Assembly: GCF_018131225.1 (NCBI RefSeq)
Contig: NZ_JAFCMM010000001.1
Coordinates: 806,001 to 870,000 of the forward strand
Length of the DNA: 64,000 nucleotides
Direction: 5' to 3'
Source: Bradyrhizobium sp. U87765 SZCCT0048
GTDB lineage: Bacteria > Pseudomonadota > Alphaproteobacteria > Rhizobiales > Xanthobacteraceae
Shown here: positions 8,627-16,390 of the stretch, piece after piece
Position numbering within the stretch: position 1 is the stretch's first letter
Layout of the letters: each line of letters starts with the position of its first letter
Position numbers and translations under genes: made by a program
Notes under the pieces: model-generated
Told to the model about the DNA's origin: nothing
Databases searched by the model: none
The model's input: only the letters and a program-made list of their open reading frames with translations

Positions 8627-9390
8627 TGCGCGCGCGCTCCACCGTGCAGGGCCTCGTTCTGCCAGTCGGCGCGCTGCTGCTCGCCGAGATCGCGATGCGC
8701 GCGAGCGGCATCCGCAGCGACGGCCTCGCGCTGCCGAGCGATGTCGCCATCGCCGCCGTCGCCGGCCTGCGCGACGGCACCGTGCTGCAGGCGACCGGCG
8801 ACACGCTGGTGCCGGCCTTCGGCGGCGCGGTGGTCGGCGGCGGCCTCGGCCTGCTGTTCGGACTGTGGCTCGGCCTGTCGGCGCTCGCCGACGATCTGTC
8901 GGCGCTCACCGTCGAATTGCTGCGGCCGATCCCGCCGGTGGCGCTGATCCCGCTGGCGCTGCTGGTGTTCGGCTTCGGCTTCACCATGGAGGCGCTGATC
9001 GTCGCCTTCACCTGCTTCTGGCCGATGCTGCTGCTGACCCGCGCCGCGACACGGGCGATCGACCGCGAACTGCTCGACGTCGCTGATGTCCTCGGCCTGC
9101 CCGCCGCCGCGCGGATCTGGAAGATCGTGCTGCCGGCGAGCCTGCCGCGGGTGTTCGTCGCCGCCCGCCTCACCCTCGGCATCGCGCTGATCGTCGCGGT
9201 CACCACCGAGATCGCGGCCAATCCCTCGGGCATCGGCTATGCACTGGTGTCGGCGCAGCAGGAACTGCGGCCGGACATCATGTATGTCTATGTCGGCTGG
9301 CTCGCCCTGCTCGGCTGGGCGCTCAACGGCGGCCTCGTGCTGCTCGAACGCCGCCTGTTCGCAGCCGGCCGCGCGGAGGCTGCCCGATGA
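8626..9390 (+). CDS. ABC transporter permease (SsuC/TauC type), first subunit
   Basis: A 254-residue inner-membrane permease with about six hydrophobic segments. The EAA loop that docks the ATPase reads RELLDVADVLGLPAAARIWKIVLPASLP. RPIPPVALIPLALLVFGFG is the conserved segment of the SsuC/TauC family. Start and stop codons overlap both neighbours (TGATG upstream, ATGA downstream), so the three transporter genes are translationally coupled. Confidence 0.93.
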   Translation: MRARSTVQGLVLPVGALLLAEIAMRASGIRSDGLALPSDVAIAAVAGLRDGTVLQATGDTLVPAFGGAVVGGGLGLLFGLWLGLSALADDLSALTVELLRPIPPVALIPLALLVFGFGFTMEALIVAFTCFWPMLLLTRAATRAIDRELLDVADVLGLPAAARIWKIVLPASLPRVFVAARLTLGIALIVAVTTEIAANPSGIGYALVSAQQELRPDIMYVYVGWLALLGWALNGGLVLLERRLFAAGRAEAAR

Positions 9391-10139
9391 CCGGCCTGTC
9401 GCGCGCCGGCTCGGCCGGCATCGTGCTCGTCCTCGTCGCGCTGTGGGGCGCCGTGGTCGCGGCCGGCGCCGTGCCGCGGGTGTTCCTGCCGAGCCCCGGC
9501 GCGACGGTCGCCGCGCTCACCGACGGGCTCGTCCATGGCGATCTGCTGGCGCTGACGCTCGCCACCATCCGCCGCATGATCGTCGGCTGGATTCTCGCCT
9601 CGGTGGCCGGCGTCGCGCTGGGCACGCTGGTCGGGCTGTCGCGCCACGGCCGTGCCTTCCTGATGCCGACACTGGAGTTCCTGCGCCCGTTGCCGGCGTC
9701 GAGCCTGCTGCCGGTCGGCATCGCCCTGTTCGGGCTGACTCCCGGCATGCTGCTGATCACGGTGGCATTCGGCGCGATCTGGCCGACGCTGCTTGCCACA
9801 GTGCACGGCTTCACCGCGATGGACCGCCGCCTCCATGAGGTGGCGCAGGTGCTGCGGCTGTCACGCACCGCCTTCATCATCAAGCTCGGCCTGCCCAACG
9901 CCCTGCCCGACATTCTCTCCGGCATGCGGCTGTCGCTCACCGCGTCGCTGATCGTCACCGTGGTCGGCGAAATGCTGACGGCCCAGACCGGGCTCGGCAC
10001 CACCATCCTGATGGCCGGACGCACCTTCCGCAGCACCGACCTCTATGCCGGCGTCATCCTGCTCGGCCTCGTCGGCTACCTCAACAACACCCTGCTCGAA
10101 TTCGCCGAGCGGCGCCTGCTCGCCTGGCGGCGGCGCTGA
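9387..10139 (+). CDS. ABC transporter permease (SsuC/TauC type), second subunit
   Basis: A 250-residue paralogue of the preceding permease. Its EAA loop reads RRLHEVAQVLRLSRTAFIIKLGLPNALPDI, and it has the RPLPASSLLPVGIALFGLTPGM segment. The two permeases probably form a heterodimer; most SsuC systems use a homodimer, so two permease genes are worth noting. It overlaps the previous gene by 4 nt. Confidence 0.93.
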   Translation: MTGLSRAGSAGIVLVLVALWGAVVAAGAVPRVFLPSPGATVAALTDGLVHGDLLALTLATIRRMIVGWILASVAGVALGTLVGLSRHGRAFLMPTLEFLRPLPASSLLPVGIALFGLTPGMLLITVAFGAIWPTLLATVHGFTAMDRRLHEVAQVLRLSRTAFIIKLGLPNALPDILSGMRLSLTASLIVTVVGEMLTAQTGLGTTILMAGRTFRSTDLYAGVILLGLVGYLNNTLLEFAERRLLAWRRR

Positions 10140-10168
10140 CCAGCCAGCAACAAGGAGGCAACGACAGC

Positions 10169-11128
10169 ATGGCCACGTCCTTCGACCGCACCACCACCAT
10201 CGACGAGGTCCTCCGCGGCCTCGACCTGCATGGCAAGACCATGCTGGTGACCGGCGCATCGTCCGGCCTCGGCCAGGAAGCCGCGCGCGGGCTCGCCGCA
10301 CAAGGCGCGCATGTCATCCTCGCGGTGCGCTCCACCGGCCGCGGCAACGCGGCCGCCGACGCGATCCGTGCCCGCCATCCCGACGCTTCGCTCGAAGTCC
10401 GCCTCGTCGACATGGGCTCGCTCGCCAGCATTCACCGCTTCACCGATGAAATCGCGCTGGCCCATCCGGCGCTGCACGGACTGATCGGCAATGCCGGCGT
10501 GATGGCGACCGACGAAGGACGCACCAGCGACGGCTTCGAGCTGCAGTTCGGCACCAACCATCTCGGCCACTTCCTGCTGGTGAACCGTCTGACCCCACTG
10601 CTGGTGAAGGGCGCGCCGTCACGCATCGTGATGATGAGCTCGGGCGCGCACCGCCTGCACAGCGTCGACCTCCACGATCCCAACTTCAGGAACAAGCCCT
10701 ACGACCGCTGGGACGCCTACGGCCAGTCGAAATCAGCCAATGCGCTGTTTGCGCTGGCCTATGACGACCGCCATGCCGGACAGAACGTGCGCGCTTTCAC
10801 CGTGGCGCCGGGTATCATCACCGAGACCAACCTGCATCATCACCTGACCGAGGAGATGTTCGTGCCGCTGCGCGCCCGCCAGCCGGGCGTCGTCGACCTG
10901 CCGCGCAAGAGCCTCGCCGCCGGCGCCGCCACCATGGTGTGGGGGCTGGTGCATCCCGACCTCGATGGACATGGCGGGGATTTTCTCGAGGACTGCGGCT
11001 TCTCGCAGGTCAATCCGGATCCGCGGCTGCCCAACGGCGTCATCCCCTGGGTGCGCGACCACGACCTCGCCGACAAGGTCTGGACTCTGTCCGAGCGCCT
11101 CGTCGGCGAAACCTTTCCCCGCCCCTGA
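10169..11128 (+). CDS. short-chain dehydrogenase/reductase family protein
   Basis: A 319-residue NAD(P)-dependent oxidoreductase. The cofactor motif is TGASSGLG at residues 28-35, the NAG motif reads LIGNAGVM, the catalytic Ser is in MMSSGAHR, and the YxxxK pair is in AYGQSKSAN. The length and the N-terminal extension resemble the retinol-dehydrogenase / WW-domain-oxidoreductase-like SDR group. A perfect AAGGAGG site lies 10 nt upstream. It follows the second permease by only 29 nt and precedes the MoaF gene by 16 nt, so it should be expressed with the importer and may act on the imported compound. Confidence 0.9.
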   Translation: MATSFDRTTTIDEVLRGLDLHGKTMLVTGASSGLGQEAARGLAAQGAHVILAVRSTGRGNAAADAIRARHPDASLEVRLVDMGSLASIHRFTDEIALAHPALHGLIGNAGVMATDEGRTSDGFELQFGTNHLGHFLLVNRLTPLLVKGAPSRIVMMSSGAHRLHSVDLHDPNFRNKPYDRWDAYGQSKSANALFALAYDDRHAGQNVRAFTVAPGIITETNLHHHLTEEMFVPLRARQPGVVDLPRKSLAAGAATMVWGLVHPDLDGHGGDFLEDCGFSQVNPDPRLPNGVIPWVRDHDLADKVWTLSERLVGETFPRP

Positions 11129-11144
11129 TCCCACGGAGTTCGAC

Positions 11145-11936
11145 ATGAACGAGCCACAACAACGGCCGCAGCTCGCCCAGAACATCGCCGGCACCCTCGG
11201 CTTCAATCGCCTGCCGAGCAGCGACGCCCTCGCCGGCACGACGCTGGCGCTGACACTGGAAGACGGCGGCCAGGCGACCATCGCCTTCGACCGCGACCAT
11301 GGCTGCACGTGGAGCGGCCTGCCCGGCTTCACGGCCACGTCCGGCCAGGCCACCACCGATGTGGTCGAAGCGGCACCGGGCGTGTACTTCATCGACCTGC
11401 TGCTGTCGCCCGATGCACCGGAGACGGTCAATGTCATCGCCGACACCACCACACACCGCGCGCTGATCGTCGGCACCCGGATGAACCCGCCGGTCGTGCG
11501 CGACACCCGCCTGTCGCAGCAGTTCACCACCGCAACCATCGACGGCGGCGCGGTGACCGGCACGGCCGCGGCGCCGACCCGCGATCTCGTCAACCACCGC
11601 GCGCTCTATCACTACAGCCCCGAGACGACCTACGAGCACATCTACATCAACACGAAATGGTACGCCTATCAGTGCGTCAACGGCGCGCGGCGCGGCGACT
11701 GCGGCTGCGATCCCGTCAGCTATTACAAGATGCGGGATGACCTCTATGTCGTCACCTGGCGCGAGATCCTGATCGATATCGCCGTGGTGTTCGTCTATGA
11801 CATGAAGGCGATGCGCACCACCGGCAAGGCCTGGGGCCTGCTCGGCGTGCCGCCGCAGATGCGCAATGCGCCCGCGGGCGCCTTCATCGAAATGCTGCAG
11901 GGCGCAAACTACCCCGCCGGCGTCGAGCTGGTCTGA
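11145..11936 (+). CDS. MoaF-family protein
   Basis: A 263-residue protein matching the MoaF family (the Moa of the monoamine regulon, not molybdopterin synthesis). Family-like blocks include NIAGTLGFNRLPSSDALAGTT at the N-terminus, and in the C-terminal half HYSPETTYEHIYINTKWYAYQCVNGARRGD with YYKMRDDLYVVTWREILI. No signal peptide is seen. Its biochemical function is poorly known; MoaF is regulated with aromatic amine catabolism in Klebsiella. The ATG at 11145 has GGAG 7 nt upstream. It is the last gene of the importer operon, which hints that the substrate is an aromatic or amine compound. That is inference. Confidence 0.8.
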   Translation: MNEPQQRPQLAQNIAGTLGFNRLPSSDALAGTTLALTLEDGGQATIAFDRDHGCTWSGLPGFTATSGQATTDVVEAAPGVYFIDLLLSPDAPETVNVIADTTTHRALIVGTRMNPPVVRDTRLSQQFTTATIDGGAVTGTAAAPTRDLVNHRALYHYSPETTYEHIYINTKWYAYQCVNGARRGDCGCDPVSYYKMRDDLYVVTWREILIDIAVVFVYDMKAMRTTGKAWGLLGVPPQMRNAPAGAFIEMLQGANYPAGVELV

Positions 11937-12000
11937 ACCATCCGTTGCAGCGTGTCGGCCCGACGCTTTGGGGGAAGCGAACGGCCGATGCGCTCAAAAC

Positions 12001-12034
12001 CCTGCAGGCCCGCGGATCGACCGCGGCCTGCAGG
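12001..12034 (-). terminator. hairpin terminator of the penicillin acylase gene
   Basis: CCTGCAGGCC(c)GCGG pairs with CCGCGGCCTGCAGG around a short ATCGA loop, with one bulged base, 8 nt after the minus-strand stop at 12043. On the minus strand the stem is followed by GTTTTGAG, a short T-run. It lies between convergent genes, so it may also slow transcription from the MoaF side, where no T-run follows. Confidence 0.55.
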
Positions 12035-12042
12035 GTGACTTC

Positions 12043-14514
12043 TCACCGCGGTGTCAGCACGATCGCTTCCGCCGTCGCCGCCTCGACCGCCGCGCGGCTG
12101 TAGAGCAGCGGCACGTAGGAGCCCGCAGCCCACAGCGGCGCGAGATCGCGATAGTGCGGGCTGTAGGGATCGCCCGACTGTCCCGGCGTGTTGATGACGC
12201 GGCTCGCATCCCAGTTGCCGACATCGAGCACCATACGGAACGAGGCGCCGGCCGTGAGCTGGTAGTCGGTGCGCCGGTAGGTCGCCGCGCGCGGCACGTT
12301 GGCCGCGCCGGCGAAGGCGAGCGGCCCGACCGTCAGCTGCGCGGCCGTGGCCTTGTCGGCGAGCGGCGCCAGCGCGTGGGTGAACAGCGCGCGGTGCAGC
12401 TTGCCCCAGGCCCAGCGCGACGGATCGTCGCCGAGCTTTGCGGTCACCTCGGCGACGGCCTCGCCAAGGCTCGTCAGCAGCAGCCGGTCGCGGGCGGCCG
12501 CCGGGTCACTGCCAAATCCCTCATCCGGCTTTTCCAGCAGCGGCACGATGGCCGGAATGCTCGCGGGGTCGAGCGCGATGACATCAGCCGCCTTCGGCGC
12601 GACGGCCTTCGCGACCGTCGCACCCAGATGATTGGCGATCCACACCTCGAACACGGCCGCCGCCGCGCTGTCGGCGGTGTCGCGGGCGTCCCAGCCCTTG
12701 AGCAGATCGAGACCCCGCCGCACATTGGCATCGTCCGACGACAACGGCTTGAGCAGCGCCACCAGACGACGGCCGAGCATGGTGGTGTCGTCGTTCTGCA
12801 GATCCATCGCATCCGCCAGCGTCATCTTGGTGTTGGCGCCGAGCACCTCGGCGATCCGCTGCCAGCGCGCCGCGTCCGACCACTCGAAGCCGACCTTGCG
12901 CTCCGCCACCGGATAATCCGGCGGCAGGTTCATCTGGTTGGCGCTGGCGAACCAGCCCTGCTCCGGACGATAGACCCGCGGCAGCTCGTCGAGGGTCAGA
13001 AAACCCTTCCACTCATAGCGGCCATCGCCTGGCACAGGCATCAGGCCGTCATAGCTGACGCGGCGGGGCGTCTTGCCGCCGGGCACCCAGCCGATGTTGC
13101 CCTTCACATCGGCATAGACCTGGTTCTCCGACGGCGCGCCCCAGCGCCGCATGGCGGTGAGGAAGCCGTTCCAGTCCCTGGCAGTCATGTAGTCGGACGA
13201 GCCAAAATAGGCCGAGGTGCCCGGCTCGAACCAGACCGAACGGATGGCGAAGGCGCGGTGGCTGGCCTCGTCGACGAACAGCACCGGGCCATGGCGGGTG
13301 AACTTGAGTTCGAGGTCGCGCGCCCCCTCGCCCTTCACGTCCTCCTTCTCGTGCACCACGCGCATGCTCTCCCAGCCGCCGTTGTAGCGGTACTGGTTGG
13401 GATCGGCCGGATTGAGCTCGTAGACGTAGAGGTCCTCCTGGTCGACATTGAAGATGGTGAGCCCGAAGGCGATGGTGCCGTTGTGACCGATCGAGATGCC
13501 GGGCAGTGCCGGTTCGCCGGCGCCGATCACCGACAGCCCGGGCGCATTGAGACCGACGATGTAGCGCAGCGACGGCACGCTGTGCTCGCGATGCGGGTCA
13601 TTGGCGAGGATCGGCCGGCCGGTCGCGGTGCGTGACGCCGCCACCACCCAGTTGTTGGAGCCGATGGTGTCACGCTGCGCGGCCGCCTCGGTGAGGAAGG
13701 TGTCGGGATCGTGCAGCATCGCCGCCTTCTGCCCCGGCGCGGCGAAGGCCACGGGACGAGTCGCGAGGTCGTAGAGCGCAAGCACGCCCTTGGGCACGCT
13801 GCAGGGATCGAGGCCATCCGGCACTTTCGTGGTCCATGGCGGCTCGAGCTTGACCCGCAGGCGATCGGCCTCCAGGCCCGCGGCGCAGGCGACTTCGGCC
13901 CGGCGCACCTCGGAGGCGACATTGCGTGTCAGCCCATGGCTGCGGACCCGCACGACGTCCTCGGCCGACCACAGGTCCGGCTGCGTTCCGGCAAGGCGGA
14001 ATTCCATCGGCAGCGGCCGCCCTCCCTCGCGCACATCGGCGACATAAGCGTTGATGCCGGCGACGAACGCCTCGGCATAGGTCTTCGCCTTGGGACCGTA
14101 GGCGGCCCACTCCGCCGTCATGTCGCCACGGTAAAGAAACAGGCGCAGCGCGCGATCCTGCTCGACATAGGACGGCCCGAAATCCTTCGCCAGCAGCCCG
14201 AGCCCGCGCTTGCGCCAGAGATCGATCTGCCACAGCCGGTCGCGCGCGGCGTTGAAGCCCTGCAGGAAGAAGACGTCATGCTCATTGCCGGCATAGATGT
14301 GCGGGATGCCCCAGACATCGACCAGGATCCGCGCCGGGGCCTGCAGGCCGGCGACGGTCGCGGACGAGACCCGCGCTGCCGGCGGCAGCGTCTCCTTCGC
14401 CTCGCGGGCGACGGCGGGCAGGCCCGAGACCGTGATGAGAGAAGCGGTAATCCCCGCAACGCAAAACGACGAACGAACGGCCCGTGTCAGGCTCTTGTGC
14501 ATGTCCATCCCCAT
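12043..14514 (-). CDS. penicillin acylase family protein (Ntn hydrolase, AHL-acylase-like)
   Basis: An 823-residue periplasmic proenzyme. A signal peptide covers roughly residues 1-36 (ends LPAVARE). The alpha subunit contains VWGIPHIYAGNEHDVFFLQGF and RDRLWQIDLWRKRGLG, typical of penicillin G / acyl-homoserine-lactone acylases. The autocatalytic cleavage and nucleophile site is TIGSNNWV with Ser286 as the new N-terminus of the beta subunit, followed by the conserved ANDPH and NGTIAFGLT blocks. It should cleave an amide bond; penicillins, acyl-homoserine lactones or other N-acyl compounds are possible. In-frame ATGs at 14508 and 14502 are alternative starts. It is a single gene on the minus strand with its own terminator. 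Confidence 0.92.
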   Translation of the reverse strand: MGMDMHKSLTRAVRSSFCVAGITASLITVSGLPAVAREAKETLPPAARVSSATVAGLQAPARILVDVWGIPHIYAGNEHDVFFLQGFNAARDRLWQIDLWRKRGLGLLAKDFGPSYVEQDRALRLFLYRGDMTAEWAAYGPKAKTYAEAFVAGINAYVADVREGGRPLPMEFRLAGTQPDLWSAEDVVRVRSHGLTRNVASEVRRAEVACAAGLEADRLRVKLEPPWTTKVPDGLDPCSVPKGVLALYDLATRPVAFAAPGQKAAMLHDPDTFLTEAAAQRDTIGSNNWVVAASRTATGRPILANDPHREHSVPSLRYIVGLNAPGLSVIGAGEPALPGISIGHNGTIAFGLTIFNVDQEDLYVYELNPADPNQYRYNGGWESMRVVHEKEDVKGEGARDLELKFTRHGPVLFVDEASHRAFAIRSVWFEPGTSAYFGSSDYMTARDWNGFLTAMRRWGAPSENQVYADVKGNIGWVPGGKTPRRVSYDGLMPVPGDGRYEWKGFLTLDELPRVYRPEQGWFASANQMNLPPDYPVAERKVGFEWSDAARWQRIAEVLGANTKMTLADAMDLQNDDTTMLGRRLVALLKPLSSDDANVRRGLDLLKGWDARDTADSAAAAVFEVWIANHLGATVAKAVAPKAADVIALDPASIPAIVPLLEKPDEGFGSDPAAARDRLLLTSLGEAVAEVTAKLGDDPSRWAWGKLHRALFTHALAPLADKATAAQLTVGPLAFAGAANVPRAATYRRTDYQLTAGASFRMVLDVGNWDASRVINTPGQSGDPYSPHYRDLAPLWAAGSYVPLLYSRAAVEAATAEAIVLTPR

Positions 14515-14748
14515 ATGTGGTCGCAGCCTCGACGGGCGCGATCTTGTCCAGCCTCACGCGAGCGCATGCCGGTTGGGCGCAGCGTAGCTGTGTCGCACCG
14601 ATGCCGGCAAGACGCGCCCGCGGATGGCAGGGGCGCTGTCAACCGCTTCCCGGGAACTGCGCGGACGCGCACCGCGCGATTGACATCACCGCGGTTGTAT
14701 AGCAGTGCGACGGTCTGAATTTCGACCACCCACCTCAAGGAGACCAAG

Positions 14749-15102
14749 ATGGCCGACATCCGCCGCCTGCATTCCAACGCCCGCATGAGCCAGGCCGTGG
14801 TTCACGGCGACACCGTGTATCTCGCCGGCCAGGTCGCCCAGCGCGCCGGCGGCGGCTCGGTGGCCGAGCAGACCCGCGACATTCTCGCCCGCATCGACGA
14901 ACTGCTGGCGGAGACCGGCTCGGACAAGACCAAGATCCTGTCGGCGACCATCTGGCTGACCGACATGAGCCGCTTCGCCGAGATGAACGAGATTTGGGAC
15001 GCCTGGGTCGCCCCCGGCGGCCAGCCGGCGCGGGCCTGCGTCGAGTCGAAGCTCGCCGCGCCGTCCTACAACGTCGAGATCGCGATCATCGCCGCCCGCT
15101 GA
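14749..15102 (+). CDS. RidA/YjgF/Rid family protein
   Basis: A 117-residue Rid-family protein, usually a 2-iminobutanoate/enamine deaminase. The sequence shows VYLAGQVAQRAGG near residue 24, EQTRDILARIDELLAETGSDKTKIL, and the C-terminal PARACVESKLAAPSYNVEIAIIAA. The catalytic Arg of RidA is represented by the Arg in PARACVE. AAGGAGA precedes the ATG. It stands alone between the acylase and the NiCoT gene, so its specific substrate is unknown. Confidence 0.92.
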   Translation: MADIRRLHSNARMSQAVVHGDTVYLAGQVAQRAGGGSVAEQTRDILARIDELLAETGSDKTKILSATIWLTDMSRFAEMNEIWDAWVAPGGQPARACVESKLAAPSYNVEIAIIAAR

Positions 15103-15117
15103 GGCGACGGCATCGGA

Positions 15118-15146
15118 ACACCGCGCGGGCCATGCCAGCGCGGTGT
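15118..15146 (+). terminator. hairpin after the RidA gene
   Basis: ACACCGCGC and GCGCGGTGT form a perfect 9-bp stem around an 11-nt loop, starting 16 nt after the RidA stop. The following CTCC is not a T-run, and TTTT comes only about 15 nt later. It may be a weak terminator or a leader structure of the downstream NiCoT gene. Confidence 0.4.
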
Positions 15147-15234
15147 CTCCCCACGACCGTTTTCCCCGCCGGCGTTCGGCGCGGCTTGGTACCGGCTCCC
15201 GGGTCCCGGCCAGGGCAATGCCGCAGGAGTTCCG

Positions 15235-16299
15235 ATGTTCAGGGCCGTGAAGCATCTGTTCGACGAGAGTTCGCCCGATTTCAAGGCCCGCCTGATCGCG
15301 ATCTACGCGGTCGTCGGCCTCCTCAACATCGGCGCCTGGGTCTGGGCGTTCATCGCCTTCCGCCACAGCCCGACCATGCTCGGCGTCGCTCTTGTGATCT
15401 ACGGCCTCGGGCTGCGCCACGCAGTCGACGCCGATCACATCGCGGCCATCGACAATGTCACGCGCAAGCTGATGCAGATGCGCCAGCGCCCGGTCGCGGT
15501 CGGCTTCTTCTTCGCCATTGGCCATTCGACCGTGGTGATCATCGCCAGCGGCGCGGTCGCGGTCGCCGCCACGCTGCTCGGCAGCTTCGGCGCATTCCAG
15601 AATATCTCCGGCATCATCGGCACCAGCGTCTCGGCGCTGTTCCTGCTGGCGATCGCCGCGATGAACATCGTGATCTTCGTCTCGATCTACCGCAGCTATC
15701 GCCGCGTCCGGGCCGGCGGCCCCTATGTCGAGGAGGATCTCGACCTGCTGCTCGCCAATCGCGGCTTTCTCGCACGCCTGTTCCGCCCGGTGTTCCGGCT
15801 GGTCACCAAGAGCTGGCACATGTTCCCGCTCGGTTTTCTGTTCGGCCTCGGCTTCGACACTGCGACAGAGGTCGCGATGTTCGGCGTCTCCGCGGCGCAG
15901 GCCGCCAAGGGCGTGCCGTTCACCGCCATCATGGTCTATCCCGTGCTGTTCGCCGCAGGCATGTCGCTGGTCGATACCACCGATGGCGTGATGATGCTCG
16001 GCGCCTATGAGTGGGCGTTCGTCAAGCCGATGCGCAAGCTCTACTACAACATGTCGATCACGCTGGTGTCGGTGATCGTCGCGCTGCTGATCGGCGGCAT
16101 CGAGGCCCTCGGCCTGATCGGCGGCCGGCTCGGCCTCGAAGGCGCGTTCTGGGAATTCGTTGCCGCCCTCAACGAAAACTTCAACAACCTCGGCTTCGTC
16201 ATCATCGGCCTGTTCATCGGCGCCTGGGCGCTGTCCTACATCATCTACAAGGTGCAGGGACTGGACGAGGTCGACGTGCGGATGAGCGGGCAGTCCTGA
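15235..16299 (+). CDS. HoxN/HupN/NixA-family nickel/cobalt transporter
   Basis: A 354-residue inner-membrane permease of the NiCoT family with about eight hydrophobic segments. The TM-II signature RHAVDADHI is at residues 61-69, followed by the GHSTVVI block and the GFLFGLGFDTATEVA signature. It takes up Ni2+ or Co2+ with high affinity for hydrogenase, urease or cobalamin enzymes; none of these is in the window. GCAGGAG precedes the ATG. The 132-nt leader holds the hairpin at 15118-15146; no cobalamin riboswitch core was recognised. Confidence 0.95.
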   Translation: MFRAVKHLFDESSPDFKARLIAIYAVVGLLNIGAWVWAFIAFRHSPTMLGVALVIYGLGLRHAVDADHIAAIDNVTRKLMQMRQRPVAVGFFFAIGHSTVVIIASGAVAVAATLLGSFGAFQNISGIIGTSVSALFLLAIAAMNIVIFVSIYRSYRRVRAGGPYVEEDLDLLLANRGFLARLFRPVFRLVTKSWHMFPLGFLFGLGFDTATEVAMFGVSAAQAAKGVPFTAIMVYPVLFAAGMSLVDTTDGVMMLGAYEWAFVKPMRKLYYNMSITLVSVIVALLIGGIEALGLIGGRLGLEGAFWEFVAALNENFNNLGFVIIGLFIGAWALSYIIYKVQGLDEVDVRMSGQS

Positions 16300-16390
16300 G
16301 CGGCAGCGCGCCGGACCACCGACGGCGGCTCCGGCAACTCCATTCCGCGACAGCGCTCCAGGGCCGCCCGCACCAACCGTTCTGCGCGCA

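Noticed and set aside
15103..15234. Cobalamin or nickel riboswitch upstream of the NiCoT gene
   Set aside because: Only a simple 9-bp hairpin is present; the 132-nt leader is too short and lacks the conserved B12-box-like core.
16310..16335. GCCGGA...TCCGGC hairpin between the NiCoT and exoprotein genes
   Set aside because: A 6-bp stem with a 14-nt loop and no T-run on either strand is expected by chance in GC-rich DNA.
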